Of a DNA stretch of 64,000 bases, positions 16,869 to 27,193 are shown in pieces. Below the pieces are notes generated by a model. It saw only the letters and a program-made list of their open reading frames with translations, was not told where the DNA came from and searched no databases. A program made the position numbers and the translations under genes. Position 1 is the stretch's first letter. Every line of letters starts with the position of its first letter. Source of the DNA: Stenotrophomonas maltophilia (GTDB lineage Bacteria > Pseudomonadota > Gammaproteobacteria > Xanthomonadales > Xanthomonadaceae); contig NZ_CP029773.1 of NCBI RefSeq assembly GCF_003205835.1, forward strand, positions 2,450,501-2,514,500. The letters run 5' to 3'.

Positions 16869-17822
16869 ATGAACACCTTTGCCCGTACCCTGGCAGCTGC
16901 CGCCCTCGCCCTCTCGGTTCAGGCCGGCTTGTCCGCGCAGGCCGCCGAACCGGCCAAGCCGGCGGCAGTCACCAGCATCGCGCGCACCGCCAGCTACATC
17001 ACCACCGCCGATGGCGTGCAGCTCTACTACAAGGATTGGGGCCCGAAGGACGGCCCGGTGGTCACCTTCAGCCACGGCTGGCCGTTGAACTCGGACAGCT
17101 GGGAATCGCAGATGATCTTCCTGGCCAACCACGGCTACCGCGTCATCGCCCATGACCGTCGTGGCCACGGCCGTTCCAGCCAGCCGTGGGATGGCAACGA
17201 CATGGATCACTACGCCGATGACCTGGCCACGGTGATCAACACGCTAGACCTGCACGATGTCACCCTGGTGGGCTTCTCCACGGGGGGCGGCGAAGTGGCG
17301 CGCTACATCGGCCGCCATGGCACCGGCCGGGTGAAGAAAGCGGTGCTGATCAGCTCGGTGCCGCCGCTCATGCTGAAGGCCGCCGACAACCCCAATGGCC
17401 TGCCGATCGAAGTGTTCGATGGCATCCGCAAGGCGCAGATGGACAACCGCGCGCAGCTGTACAAGGACATCCCGTCGGGCCCGTTCTATGGCTTCAATCG
17501 CCCGGGCGCGAAGGTGTCGCAGGGCCTGATCGATGCATGGTGGGCGCAGGGCATGCAGGGGGGCCACAAGAACACCTACGATTCGATCGCCGCGTTCTCG
17601 GCCACCGACTTCCGCGCCGACCTGAAGAAGTTCGATGTGCCCACCCTGGTCATCCACGGTGACGACGATCAGATCGTGCCGATCGACATCTCCGGCCGCC
17701 AGTCGGCGAAGCTGATCAAGGGCGCCAGGCTGATTGCCTACCCGGGTGCGCCGCATGGCCTGACCGACACCCACAAGGACAAGGTCAACCAGGACCTGCT
17801 GACCTTCCTGCAGGAAAAGTAA
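16869..17822 (+). CDS. Exported alpha/beta hydrolase, chloroperoxidase-like
   Basis: Protein of 317 residues. Residues 1-26 ([26 protein letters not shown]) are a signal peptide, so it is periplasmic. The fold shows the oxyanion segment [12 protein letters not shown], the nucleophile elbow GFSTGGG with Ser137, and [16 protein letters not shown] with the likely acid, then PHGLTDTH with the histidine. Sequence style matches non-haem chloroperoxidase-type hydrolases, which more often lack a signal peptide. Divergent from the TetR gene, which is likely to control it. Confidence 0.88.
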   Translation: MNTFARTLAAAALALSVQAGLSAQAAEPAKPAAVTSIARTASYITTADGVQLYYKDWGPKDGPVVTFSHGWPLNSDSWESQMIFLANHGYRVIAHDRRGHGRSSQPWDGNDMDHYADDLATVINTLDLHDVTLVGFSTGGGEVARYIGRHGTGRVKKAVLISSVPPLMLKAADNPNGLPIEVFDGIRKAQMDNRAQLYKDIPSGPFYGFNRPGAKVSQGLIDAWWAQGMQGGHKNTYDSIAAFSATDFRADLKKFDVPTLVIHGDDDQIVPIDISGRQSAKLIKGARLIAYPGAPHGLTDTHKDKVNQDLLTFLQEK

Positions 17823-17828
17823 GCAACA

Positions 17829-17860
17829 CGGGCTTCGGCAATGTGCCGCAGCCCGTTTCC
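17829..17860 (+). terminator. Terminator hairpin after the alpha/beta hydrolase
   Basis: Stem ACGGGCT (17829-17835) with AGCCCGT (17851-17857), extended inside by CGGCA/TGCCG, followed by a short T-run (TTTC). Confidence 0.65.
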
Positions 17861-17905
17861 TGTTGAAGGGCGCGGCCTCGATGCTGGCCTTCCGGCGCCG
17901 GACAT

Positions 17906-17932
17906 CGATAGCCGAGCATGGCTCGGCGCTAC
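17906..17932 (-). repeat. SMAG-type GTAG palindromic repeat
   Basis: Minus-strand GTAG (17932-17929) with stem GCCGAGC / GCTCGGC around CAT. The TAG at 17931-17929 is the stop codon of the UvrA2 gene. Confidence 0.8.
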
Positions 17933-20577
17933 AGGGAAGCCAGCTCCTTCGCCAGGAACGGCGCCGTTCTGCTGCCTTTGGCGCGGGCCACCTGTTGCGG
18001 CGTTCCCTTCGCGACGATGGTGCCCCCTGCCCCACCCGCTCCGGGGCCTACATCAATCACCCAGTCCGCCTGCGCGACAGCGCGCATGTCATGCTCGATC
18101 ATCACCACCGTATTGCCAGCGTCCACCAGCCGCTGCAGCTGCACCAGCAGCCTGTCGGCGTCCGACGCATGCAGGCCGGTGGTGGGTTCGTCCAGCACGT
18201 ACAGCGTGCGCCCGCGCTGGCTGCGCTGCAGCTCGGTGGCCAGCTTGATGCGCTGCGCTTCGCCGCCTGAAAGCTCGGTGGCCGGCTGGCCCAGCCGCAG
18301 GTAGCCCAGGCCGATCTCCTGCAGCAACTGCAGCGGCCGGGCAATGGCCTCCTCCTCGCTGAAGAACGCATGCGCCTGGTCAACCGTCATCTGCAGAACC
18401 TCGGCGATGTTGCGGTCATTCCATTGCACCTTCAGCGTGGCGTCGTTGTAACGGGCGCCGTGGCAGGTGGGGCACGGCGCATAGACGCTGGGCATGAACA
18501 GCAGTTCGACGCTGACGAAACCCTCGCCCTCGCATGTCTCGCACCGGCCCTTGGCCACGTTGAACGAGAAGCGGCCTGCATCGAATCGGCGGCGGCGTGC
18601 GGCGGGTGTCGCGGCGAACAGCTTGCGTACGTGATCGAACAGACCGGTATAGGTGGCCAGGTTGGAGCGTGGCGTGCGGCCGATGGGCTTCTGATCGACC
18701 TGCACCACCCGCTGGATGGCGTCCATATCGCCTGCCAACGTGCCCCGCGTCGTTTCGATCACGGTCGGGCCGTCGGTGGGCGTGCTATCGGCGCTGTCGT
18801 CCACAGGCTCATGCCCGAGGTGCAGCAGCAACAGCTCGGGCAGCGCCTGCGCCATCAGGCTGGACTTGCCCGAGCCGGAAATACCGGTCACCGCCGTCAG
18901 CAGCCCCAGCGGTACCTTCGCGTCCACACCCTGCAGGTTGTGGCGGTGGATGCCCTTCAATTCCAGCCAGCTGCTGGCGTTGCGCTGCCGGCTGGCAGGT
19001 GCGGGCACCTGATCGAACAGATACAGGGCCGTGCGCGACTCCTGGATGTGGCGCAGGCCATCGGGCTCGCCACTGTAGAGCACGCGCCCGCCGTGTTCCC
19101 CTGCCTGCGGGCCCACATCCACCAGCCACTGCGCGCGGCGCATCAGCTGCAGATCGTGTTCAACAACGAACACCGAGTTGCCGCCGTCGCGCAAGCGCTC
19201 AAGCGCGTCGTACAGCGCCTGGCTGTCGGCCGGGTGCAGGCCGGCCGAAGGTTCGTCGAGCACGTAAAGCACGCCAAACAGCAAGGAGCTGAGCTGCGTG
19301 GCCAGCCGCAGGCGCTGCAGTTCGCCCGCCGACAGGGTTGGCGTCGCACGGTCCAGCGAGAGATAGCCCAGGCCGAGGTCACGCAATTGGCGTACCCGCG
19401 CCATGACCCCGCCTGCCAAGCGTTGTGCCGCCAGGCGCTTCTCTTCGGACAAGGCCGAGGTCAGGCGCACGTCCGGAGCGCCCTCATGGGTCGCCTGGCC
19501 ACTCGCGGCCCGCCGGGCGCGATCGCGGGGTGTAGCGCTCCTGCTGGTGCGAACGCCCTTGCTGTGCGCGCCGAAATCACCTTGTGCGATGGGCTCAAGC
19601 AGCGCCGCCAGCTGGTCCAGCGGCAGCCGCATGAACTCACCGATATCCACGCCGGCAAAGGTGACCGAGAGCGCCTCCGGCTTCAGGCGTTTTCCATGGC
19701 AGGCCGGGCACAACCGGCCTTCCATGTAGCGCGAAACGCGCTTGCGCATCAGCGCGCTCTGGGTGTTGGCAAAGGTATGCAGCACGTAGCGGCGTGCGCC
19801 GGTATACGTGCCCATGTAGCTGGGCTCCTGCTTGCGCTTCAGCGCAGCACGGGTTTCGGCGGGCGTGAACCCGGCATAGACCGGCACGCTGGGCGCTTCC
19901 TCGGTGAACAGGATCCAGTCCCGATCCTTCTTCGGCAATTTCTTCCACGGCACGTCGATGTCGTAGCCCAGCGTGACCAGGATGTCGCGCAGGTTCTGGC
20001 CATGCCATGCCGGCGGCCAGGAGGCGATGGCGCGCTCGCGGATGCTCAGCGAGGGATCCGGAACCATCAGCGCTTCGGTCACTTCGTAGACATGCCCCAG
20101 GCCATGGCAGGTGCTGCAGGCACCCTGTGGCGTGTTGGGCGAGAAGTCCTCGGCGTACAGCATGGGCTGGTTGGCCGGGTACGCACCGGCACGCGAGTAC
20201 ATCATGCGCACCAGGCTGGACAGCGTAGTCACGCTGCCCACCGATGAACGTGCATTGCTGGCGCCGCGCTGCTGCTGCAGCGCTACTGCCGGCGGCAACC
20301 CGTCGATGGCATCCACGTCCGGCACGCCCGCCTGGTCGATCAGGCGGCGCGCATAGGGCGCAACGGACTCGAAGTAACGCCGCTGTGCTTCAGCGAAGAC
20401 GGTACCGAAGGCCAACGATGACTTGCCGGAACCCGATACCCCGGAGAACACCACCAGTGCATTGCGCGGGATGGAGACGTCGACATTCTTGAGGTTGTGC
20501 TCGCGCGCACCACGCACCTCGACGCAGCCGCTGGCCGCGGCAGCGCATGACGCTTCACCAAAGGGGGTGTTGGACAT
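17929..20577 (-). CDS. UvrA2-like excinuclease ABC subunit A paralogue
   Basis: Protein of 882 residues with two ABC ATPase modules: Walker A sites [15 protein letters not shown] near residue 44 and [13 protein letters not shown] near 560, and paired [20 protein letters not shown] signatures. Zinc-module cysteines are present ([48 protein letters not shown]). It is shorter than canonical UvrA (about 940) and resembles UvrA2, which lacks much of the UvrB-binding region and is linked to tolerance of DNA-binding drugs. Residues about 335-380 hold a low-complexity insert ([22 protein letters not shown]). No drug pathway gene is adjacent. Confidence 0.9.
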   Translation of the reverse strand: MSNTPFGEASCAAAASGCVEVRGAREHNLKNVDVSIPRNALVVFSGVSGSGKSSLAFGTVFAEAQRRYFESVAPYARRLIDQAGVPDVDAIDGLPPAVALQQQRGASNARSSVGSVTTLSSLVRMMYSRAGAYPANQPMLYAEDFSPNTPQGACSTCHGLGHVYEVTEALMVPDPSLSIRERAIASWPPAWHGQNLRDILVTLGYDIDVPWKKLPKKDRDWILFTEEAPSVPVYAGFTPAETRAALKRKQEPSYMGTYTGARRYVLHTFANTQSALMRKRVSRYMEGRLCPACHGKRLKPEALSVTFAGVDIGEFMRLPLDQLAALLEPIAQGDFGAHSKGVRTSRSATPRDRARRAASGQATHEGAPDVRLTSALSEEKRLAAQRLAGGVMARVRQLRDLGLGYLSLDRATPTLSAGELQRLRLATQLSSLLFGVLYVLDEPSAGLHPADSQALYDALERLRDGGNSVFVVEHDLQLMRRAQWLVDVGPQAGEHGGRVLYSGEPDGLRHIQESRTALYLFDQVPAPASRQRNASSWLELKGIHRHNLQGVDAKVPLGLLTAVTGISGSGKSSLMAQALPELLLLHLGHEPVDDSADSTPTDGPTVIETTRGTLAGDMDAIQRVVQVDQKPIGRTPRSNLATYTGLFDHVRKLFAATPAARRRRFDAGRFSFNVAKGRCETCEGEGFVSVELLFMPSVYAPCPTCHGARYNDATLKVQWNDRNIAEVLQMTVDQAHAFFSEEEAIARPLQLLQEIGLGYLRLGQPATELSGGEAQRIKLATELQRSQRGRTLYVLDEPTTGLHASDADRLLVQLQRLVDAGNTVVMIEHDMRAVAQADWVIDVGPGAGGAGGTIVAKGTPQQVARAKGSRTAPFLAKELASL

Positions 20578-20712
20578 CGTTACGACCCTGCAGGCAGTGA
20601 ATGGCGCGCTTCAGGGCGCGCCCAGTGGCCCATTCTCGCTGCTGAGAGGTGAATTTGGCGAGGGCGGGCACGGTGACCGCCGACATGATCCCGTGCGCCT
20701 CGCCCCTCCGCC

Positions 20713-22596
20713 CTACCCTCGCTGCAGCACTACCACCCACACCCCCATCAGGGCACTCCCCGCCGCCAGACTCAGCCACACCTTCCCGACATTGCGGGCA
20801 CTGAAGACGCCCACTGCAACGGCAATCAACAGCACGAACCCCAGCAGTGAGCTGGCCAGGACCGAAACAGACGTCCTTACACCCACCAGCGCGGGCAGCA
20901 GCAACGCCAGTGCGGTAGCAGTAGCGGCGGTGAACACGTAGCCGCCCAGAGAGGCGGCCAGTACCCGGCTTGCCACCTGCCAGCGATAGCCCGCGCCCCG
21001 CCCGGCCGGAGGCTTGGCAGTGCGCGCGGCCTCCTGCACCCGTGGCCAACGGCGCTGCAGCATCAGGGCCATTCTTGCCAGCATCAACCCGAAGGCCAGT
21101 GCGACCAGCTCCACGCCGGCCTGCTGCCATGCGCCCTGCTGCAGATACATCAGTAAGCCCTGCCCGGTGGTTGCCATGTTCACCAGCGGCAGTGCCAAGC
21201 ACAGTGCTGCGGCCAGCCACAGCTGCTCGATCCAGGCCAGGCGCGGCGGGCGCCACAGCGCGTGCACCACCGAAGCCGCGCAGGCAGCAAGAAAGATGCG
21301 TATTTCCCACACACTGCGACCGCTCATTTCCAGTGGCAGCAAGCGATTGCCGTACAGGTAGACGATGCTTGCCAGTGCCACCCCGGCCAGCGATGCCACG
21401 TTGAAGGCTTCCACGCAGCGATAGATGCCCGCCGTGGCCGCGCCGAACTCGTGCTCGCTGCGCTTGCGCCGCTTGATGGAGAACAGCAGCGTGCCGATGG
21501 CGATCATCGCCGTACCGAGCAGGCCGCTGATGAAGTACAGCCACTTCATCGGCCAGCCGCCGAAATCGGCCTTGTGCAGTGCTTCGATCGTCTCATGCAC
21601 CTGCATCGCGCCAATCGCATGCGGGTGTGCGCCATGCTGTTGCAGCAGCGTGCCGCTGGCAGCATCGAATACCGCCCGGCTGGTCTCGGTCAGCAGATGC
21701 CTATCCGCGCCACGCTCGGGCTTGCGACCGATCACCTCTACCACGCTGTGCACGGTGCCGGGCGCCTGGATCACGACCAGTGCCGGTGGCTGTCCGCTGA
21801 GGGCCTGCGCGCGTGCCAGTAGCTGCTGCAGGTCCGGCAGTTGCGCGGTGGATACCAGGATGCCTGGTGGAGCCGGCTGTGCAGGCGCCAGCTCGGCTTC
21901 ATAGCGCGCATAGGCGTCATCGGCATCGCCATAGACTGCATGCACCGGCCACGGAAGATAGCTGCTGTAGAAGAAGGTCAGCCCGGTGTAGCCGATCATG
22001 AACAGGAACGGCAGGGTCAGCACGGCACTCAGGTTGTGCGCATCCAGCCAGCTGCGCTGTCCTTTGCCCGGGCGAAAGGTGAAGAAGTCCTTGAAGATGC
22101 GTTTATGCACCACCACGCCGGACACAAGCGCCAGCAGCATGCAGGCCGTGATCCAGCCCACCAGCCAGTAGCCGGCCATGCCGCCGTGCAGGGTGTAGTG
22201 GAAGGACATGAAGTGGCGCCCGCCTTCGGTTTCCCGAAGGCGAGGTGGAGGCTGTGGCATGCCTGTGCTGGCATCCACCCAGCGTTCGTGCGCGGCGCCG
22301 TCGCCATCCTCCCATGACAGCTCCAGTGGCCAGCCCGGCTGGGCAGGCCAACGGATCTGCCACGCCCGGGCATCGGCGGCGTTGGCGGCCAGCCAGCGCT
22401 GCGCACGTACCGCCTGCGTTGCGGTGTCCACCGCCGGCGAGGAGGCCGGCACGGGGCCGGCCTCCATCCATCGCGTGATCGGCTCACGGAACACGCTGAG
22501 CGTGCCGGTCAGGAAAATCGCGCACAACAACCAGCCACAGGTGAGGCCGCACCAGGTGTGCAGCCACGACATGCTCTGCCGAAAGCCCGCTTTCAT
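20713..22596 (-). CDS. PepSY-associated membrane protein, putative siderophore/iron reductase
   Basis: Protein of 627 residues that begins MKAGFRQSMSWLHTWCGLTCGWLLCAIFLTG, a typical PepSY-TM start, with further membrane helices near 140-160, 200-220 and several in the C-terminal half. Such proteins accompany TonB siderophore receptors and are thought to reduce or process ferric-siderophore in the periplasm. The gene lies 46 bases after the TonB receptor on the same strand, as last gene of the iron operon. Confidence 0.88.
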   Translation of the reverse strand: MKAGFRQSMSWLHTWCGLTCGWLLCAIFLTGTLSVFREPITRWMEAGPVPASSPAVDTATQAVRAQRWLAANAADARAWQIRWPAQPGWPLELSWEDGDGAAHERWVDASTGMPQPPPRLRETEGGRHFMSFHYTLHGGMAGYWLVGWITACMLLALVSGVVVHKRIFKDFFTFRPGKGQRSWLDAHNLSAVLTLPFLFMIGYTGLTFFYSSYLPWPVHAVYGDADDAYARYEAELAPAQPAPPGILVSTAQLPDLQQLLARAQALSGQPPALVVIQAPGTVHSVVEVIGRKPERGADRHLLTETSRAVFDAASGTLLQQHGAHPHAIGAMQVHETIEALHKADFGGWPMKWLYFISGLLGTAMIAIGTLLFSIKRRKRSEHEFGAATAGIYRCVEAFNVASLAGVALASIVYLYGNRLLPLEMSGRSVWEIRIFLAACAASVVHALWRPPRLAWIEQLWLAAALCLALPLVNMATTGQGLLMYLQQGAWQQAGVELVALAFGLMLARMALMLQRRWPRVQEAARTAKPPAGRGAGYRWQVASRVLAASLGGYVFTAATATALALLLPALVGVRTSVSVLASSLLGFVLLIAVAVGVFSARNVGKVWLSLAAGSALMGVWVVVLQRG

Positions 22597-22642
22597 GCCT
22601 GCCCCGTGGCGGGCAGGCCGTTGCCCCGCCGGCTACGGAAGG

Positions 22643-25108
22643 TCACAGCGAGCCGCGCAGCGTCAGCATCACATTGCGGGGTTCGCCAAAGAAGTTGCCG
22701 CGGCGGATCTGGCTGATCATCGCGTAGTAGCGGGTGTCGAACAGGTTGGCCACGTTGACGCCTACGCTCCAGCGCGGGTTGATCCGGTAGCCGGCACGCA
22801 GGTCCCATACGGCGCGTCCCGACGCGCCCATGCGCCAGTCCGGGTCATCGTAGGCCGGATAGGAGTAGCTGCTCTGTGCCGACACACCACCGCCCACGGA
22901 GAACGCGTTCCACTTGCCGGGCAGCTGGTAGGACGTCGACAGGCGCAGCAGGTGGCGCGGTGTCTCGGCGCTGATGGTCGCGCCCTCATCGTCGCGGCTG
23001 GTGACGTGGGTATAGCCCGCCATCATCTGCCAGCCCGGCGCCAGTTCGCCGCTGGCCTCCAGCTCAAAACCCTTGCTGCGCAGCTTTCCGCCATTGCGGT
23101 AGCAATCGGACGACGCCAGCGAGCCACGGCAGCTGCCCGGGTCGGATTCGTCCACCACGGCGTTGCCGGTCTTGCGGATGGAGAACACTGCGGCGGAGAC
23201 ATTCAGGCGGCCATCGTTCAACTCACCCTTCACGCCGAGCTCGTAGTTGGCGCCGATGGCCGGATCCAGCACCGAGCCGGACGCGGTGACGTACGAACTC
23301 TGCGGCTGGAAGGTATCGGCGTAGCTGGCATAGACCGACCATTGCGGGCCCAGGTCGTAGACGAGGCCGGCGTACGGGGTGAATTCGTGCTTCTGTTCGT
23401 AGTCGCGGCTCCTGGCGCCGGTGGCGCCATCGCTGGACTGGTACTTCACCCAGCTCAGCCGCCCACCCAGCGTGAGGTGCAGCGGTTCTGCCAGCTGCAG
23501 GCGCAGGTTGCTGTACACGCCGCTCTGCTGGGCGCGGGCGTTTTCCGACCAGTCCCACGCGGGCTGCAGCGGCTGCGCGATGGCGTTGTGGTCGGGTGCG
23601 TAGACATTGATCGGCACGTCGATGGCCAGGTCCGCCGAGCTCTGGCGGGTACGCTGGCGCGACCACATCGCGCCCAGCAGCAGCTGATGGCTGCGGCCGA
23701 AGGCGTCGAAACTGCCGGTGGTGTGCAGGTCGATGCCATCACTACGCACGCGCGAGCGGTTGAAATAGATGTCATAGAAGCGCGAACCGATGCCGGTGGC
23801 GCGGTCCACCCCGCCCAGCGGAACCGCGACACGCTGGTCCAGGTCCGACTCGGTGCGGTTCACCGACAGGCGTGCCTTCCAGCGTTCGTTGAAGCGGTGC
23901 TCCGCCTCTGCAAAGGCTTCGTCGACGGAGCCCTCCTGCCGGTTCCAGTCCTGGATGAGCGAGGTGGAACGCTTGATGTCCAGCGCACCGCCATCGGTGT
24001 AGCGCGGCAGGCCGAACAGCCAGTAGCCGTCGGTGTCACTGGCCTGATGGCGCAGGCCGAAGGTCAGCGTGGTATCCGTGCCCAGATCGGCATCGATCAC
24101 CCCATAGGCCACCGGCGTCTTCGATGAGGTGCCCCGCTGGAAGTAGTCGCGGTCCTGATAGGCGGCGACCAGTCGGCCGCGCACGCTGCCGGTAGCATTG
24201 AGCCGGCCACCGCCATCCACCTCAACGCGGTAGTTGTCCCACGAGCCCACAGTTGCGGCCAGATCCAGATGAGCCTGGTCGCGCGGGCGCTTGCGCACCA
24301 TGTTGATTGCTCCGCTGGGGTCGGCTGCACCCAGCATCATGCCACCAGCACCGCGCAGCACTTCAACGCGCTCCAGTACCGCGGTGTCGATCGGCAGCCA
24401 ACCCACGGGGGCATAGACGATGCCGGCCACGCCGTCGACCAGATAGTTGCTGTCGTCCACGGTAAAGCTGCGGATCGAGAACTTGTGATTGCCGAAGTTG
24501 CGGGCGGTCTTGGTCACACCCGTGGTCTGCGCCAGGGCCTCGTCCAGCGTGGTGAGGTTGCGGTCGTCCAGCTGCTGGCGGGTGATCACGCTGACCGACT
24601 GCGGGGTCTGGCGGATGCTCTGCCCCAGCTTGCCCAGGCTCAGTTCACGTGCCGTGTAAGCGCCATCGCTTGGGGCATTGGCGGTCACGTTCACCGTCTG
24701 CAGGGTGGTCTGGGTGTCTTTGCTGCGCGCAGGTGCTGCTGCGTCCTGCGCCAGGGTGAACACGCCCGGACGCGTGGCATTGACACGCACGCCACTGCCC
24801 TCCAGCAGGCGCGCCAGTGCTTCCTGCGGCGTGTAGCTGCCGGTCAAGGCCGGAGCGCGACGGCCCGCCACCGCCGATTCGCTGAACAGCACCTGCTGCC
24901 GGGACTGCTCGGAAAAGCGGCGCAGTGCGGCATCCAGCGGTTGCGCCGGAATATTGAACTGCACGCGTGCAGCCGGCTGCGACTGTGCAATGGCCGGCGC
25001 TGCCAGCGCGCTGGAAATGCACAGTGCCAGCAACGGCAGCCGCTTGGCGTGTACCCCCGTAGAGAACGCGCCAGCAACAAGTGCGCGCTTGATCTTCATG
25101 TACCCCAT
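22643..25108 (-). CDS. TonB-dependent siderophore receptor with STN signalling domain
   Basis: Protein of 821 residues. Signal peptide about 1-45; STN domain about 50-105 (VQFNIPAQPLDAALRRFSEQSRQQVLFSESAVAGRRAPALTG), which contacts FecR-type anti-sigma proteins; plug domain (QSIRQTPQSVSVITRQQLDDRNLTTLDEALAQTTGV) and a 22-strand barrel ending in a terminal LRGSL. The ATG at 25108 has GGAG five bases upstream. It sits directly downstream of fecI- and fecR-like genes, so it is a FecA-type transducer that both imports ferric siderophore and signals its presence. Confidence 0.92.
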   Translation of the reverse strand: MGYMKIKRALVAGAFSTGVHAKRLPLLALCISSALAAPAIAQSQPAARVQFNIPAQPLDAALRRFSEQSRQQVLFSESAVAGRRAPALTGSYTPQEALARLLEGSGVRVNATRPGVFTLAQDAAAPARSKDTQTTLQTVNVTANAPSDGAYTARELSLGKLGQSIRQTPQSVSVITRQQLDDRNLTTLDEALAQTTGVTKTARNFGNHKFSIRSFTVDDSNYLVDGVAGIVYAPVGWLPIDTAVLERVEVLRGAGGMMLGAADPSGAINMVRKRPRDQAHLDLAATVGSWDNYRVEVDGGGRLNATGSVRGRLVAAYQDRDYFQRGTSSKTPVAYGVIDADLGTDTTLTFGLRHQASDTDGYWLFGLPRYTDGGALDIKRSTSLIQDWNRQEGSVDEAFAEAEHRFNERWKARLSVNRTESDLDQRVAVPLGGVDRATGIGSRFYDIYFNRSRVRSDGIDLHTTGSFDAFGRSHQLLLGAMWSRQRTRQSSADLAIDVPINVYAPDHNAIAQPLQPAWDWSENARAQQSGVYSNLRLQLAEPLHLTLGGRLSWVKYQSSDGATGARSRDYEQKHEFTPYAGLVYDLGPQWSVYASYADTFQPQSSYVTASGSVLDPAIGANYELGVKGELNDGRLNVSAAVFSIRKTGNAVVDESDPGSCRGSLASSDCYRNGGKLRSKGFELEASGELAPGWQMMAGYTHVTSRDDEGATISAETPRHLLRLSTSYQLPGKWNAFSVGGGVSAQSSYSYPAYDDPDWRMGASGRAVWDLRAGYRINPRWSVGVNVANLFDTRYYAMISQIRRGNFFGEPRNVMLTLRGSL

Positions 25109-25207
25109 TACCGCTCCATCATGCTTGGCCGCTACTGGCCTCACTGGGGTAAACGGAAAATAGCGGTGGGGTGGGAACCCGCGCCGGAAGAAATATTCGC
25201 TCCGGCG

Positions 25208-26251
25208 TCAGCGGGTCACAGGCCGTTCGTCGATGCGATAGCCGCCCTGGGCATTGCGGGTCACCTGCACCGGCAACAGATCCGGCAGTGCTTCCAGGAA
25301 GGTGGCCGGGGCATCGGTGGCTGCGTAGCCGGAGACCGGCAGGAACTTCAGCCTTGGCTGGCCCAACGTGACGGGATGGCCCAGATACTGCCCGACCTCC
25401 TGCGCCACTTCGTCCAGCGGGGTACGCCGGAACACCAGGCGTCCATTGCGCCAACCGCCAATGCTGTCTGCGCTTGCGGCAATGGGGCGATAAGCAGCGG
25501 TGAGCGTGGTAACGGCCAGGCCCTGTTCGGCGCGCAGGCTGACCGGCGAGGCACCTTCGGCGCGATCCGGCTGCACCCGCACGTGCCCATGCAGCACCTT
25601 GACCACGACTTCGCCCGGCCCATTGCGCACATTGAAGGCCGTGCCGACCACCGTCACCCGGCTGCGCTGGGCATCCACGGTGAAAGGACGGTCGGCCGCC
25701 GGGGCGACCTCGAAGAACGCCTCGCCCTGGCTGAGCACCACTTCACGGCGGGATCGATAGAAATGCACGGCCAGCGTGCTGCGTGCATTGAGCGAAATCC
25801 GTGAGCCGTCCGGCAATTGCAGATCACGTATCTCGCCCGCGCCGGTGGCCACGTCCTGTACGTAGCTGGGCGCGGCGTACCAACCGTAGCCGACGTACCC
25901 CAAGGCCAGCATCGCCACGGCCGCAGCCGCCGCAACGCGTGGCAGGCGCCACGACCGTGCACGCCGCGCCGCCCTGCCCCGCCGTAGAGCGGCAGGTGCA
26001 GGTACTGCTGGGGTGATCACCGCATGCGCGTCCGAGGCCAGTACGGGGCGTGGCAGCTGGCCCAGGTCGTGCCAGGTTCTGGTCACATCGGCGAACGCCT
26101 GTCGATGTGTTTCGCTCCCGGCCAGCCAGTGCTGCAGGGCCGCCTCGTCCTTCGGTTGCCAGTCCGCATCCTGCCGCCGTACCAGCCACGCGGCCGCCGC
26201 CTCATGCAGGGCAAACGGGTCGGAACCTGCGGCAGAAGGGAGATCGGTCAT
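25208..26251 (-). CDS. FecR-family anti-sigma/signal relay protein
   Basis: Protein of 347 residues: N-terminal cytoplasmic DUF4880-like region (AAAWLVRRQDADWQPKDEAALQHWLAGSETHRQAFADVTRTW), one membrane helix about residues 92-112 (VAAAAAVAMLALGYVGYGWYA), and a periplasmic FecR domain (GEIRDLQLPDGSRISLNARSTLAVHFY...GEAFFEVAPAADRPFTVDA) with a C-terminal STN-like tail. It relays receptor occupancy to the sigma factor. ATG overlaps the sigma gene stop (ATGA). Confidence 0.92.
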   Translation of the reverse strand: MTDLPSAAGSDPFALHEAAAAWLVRRQDADWQPKDEAALQHWLAGSETHRQAFADVTRTWHDLGQLPRPVLASDAHAVITPAVPAPAALRRGRAARRARSWRLPRVAAAAAVAMLALGYVGYGWYAAPSYVQDVATGAGEIRDLQLPDGSRISLNARSTLAVHFYRSRREVVLSQGEAFFEVAPAADRPFTVDAQRSRVTVVGTAFNVRNGPGEVVVKVLHGHVRVQPDRAEGASPVSLRAEQGLAVTTLTAAYRPIAASADSIGGWRNGRLVFRRTPLDEVAQEVGQYLGHPVTLGQPRLKFLPVSGYAATDAPATFLEALPDLLPVQVTRNAQGGYRIDERPVTR

Positions 26252-26934
26252 CGGCAGGGAAAATCAGCATCGATGGCAGGCGCCAACGCCTCGCCCGCCT
26301 TGGTCGGACGATGCAGCTCCTGCATCTGTGTCAGAGACGCATAGCGTACCCGCACTTCGCAGTAGGCAACCGCTCGCGACAGGTGCTTGACCACCATGCG
26401 GCGGGAGATCTGCATGCGAGCGGCCACGTCCTCCTGGGTCAGCCCATCGAAGCGGCAGAGCACGAAGGCTTCGCGTTGACGTTCCGGCAGCTCGGCCAGT
26501 GCCTCTCGAAGGCGTTCCAGGCGCTGCCGCTGGGCGCTGAGCTGCAATGGGCACTGTGATTCATCGCTGGCCATGGCGTGGCCAGCCTCCTCCGCGTCTG
26601 CCAGCGGCAAGGTCTGAAGGCGTCGCCCAGCATGATGCTCGCGGTATTCGTCGGCCACGGTGTTCATCACCGTCCGGCGAAGGTAGGCCCCCTGCTGATC
26701 GCAGGATTCCAGTGCAGGGCATGCCGCAATCCACTTCACCGCACCGTCGTGCAGGGCGTCCTCACCGTCCGCACCTCTGACGCGTGCAAGACCACGGAGG
26801 ATGGGTCCGCGCCAGCGGGCATAGGCTTTCGCAAGGAGGTTCCCGCCCGTTGGCAAGGCGTCTTCAGGAATGCCCGGCTCTGTGGGGGAGGCCTGTTCCG
26901 CGTTGCTGCCCGTGCCCCGGCCTAGCGTGGACAC
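26248..26934 (-). CDS. FecI-like ECF sigma factor
   Basis: Protein of 228 residues. Region 2 near 40-105 (AYARWRGPILRGLARVRGADGEDALHDGAVKWI...AYLRRTVMNTVADEYREHHAGRR) and region 4 near 140-200 (RLREALAELPERQREAFVLCRFDGLTQEDVAARMQISRRMVVKHLSRAV). There is no ATG before region 2; the GTG at 26934 preceded by GAGGG is the best start. A TTG further upstream (27042) would run into the Fur-box-like site. First gene of the iron operon. Confidence 0.88.
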   Translation of the reverse strand: MSTLGRGTGSNAEQASPTEPGIPEDALPTGGNLLAKAYARWRGPILRGLARVRGADGEDALHDGAVKWIAACPALESCDQQGAYLRRTVMNTVADEYREHHAGRRLQTLPLADAEEAGHAMASDESQCPLQLSAQRQRLERLREALAELPERQREAFVLCRFDGLTQEDVAARMQISRRMVVKHLSRAVAYCEVRVRYASLTQMQELHRPTKAGEALAPAIDADFPCR

Positions 26935-27045
26935 ATCACCCTCAGGGCAAATGCCTGCGGTCTGCACAGGTGGCGCGGGGAATTCACGTTGGGAGCCGGA
27001 GTTCTGGCCGCTATAGGCGACGGAAGGGGTTGGATGCCGCAAGTG

Positions 27046-27064
27046 TAGTGAGAGTCATTTGCAA
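27046..27064. promoter_or_regulatory. Fur-box-like operator
   Basis: TAGTGAGAGTCATTTGCAA differs by about two bases from the Fur-box half-site pattern TAATGAGAATCATTTGCAA common in Gammaproteobacteria. It lies 112 bases upstream of the FecI-like start, so the iron operon is probably Fur-repressed. Confidence 0.6.
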
Positions 27065-27193
27065 TTGGAACTCCCCTGGCCCGCTCTTGCCGTAATGCGA
27101 AGGCGAATCCAGGTCGTGCGGAGATCAACCCGTCCAGCGCACGCGGATATCCGTTACCGTCCGTTACGAAACGTACTGTCCAGCCGCTGCGCT

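Noticed and set aside
18370-20247. 625-codon ORF on the plus strand
   Set aside because: Antisense to the UvrA2 gene with its two ATPase modules.
22208-24127. 639-codon ORF on the plus strand
   Set aside because: Antisense to the TonB receptor and PepSY gene boundaries; no domain.
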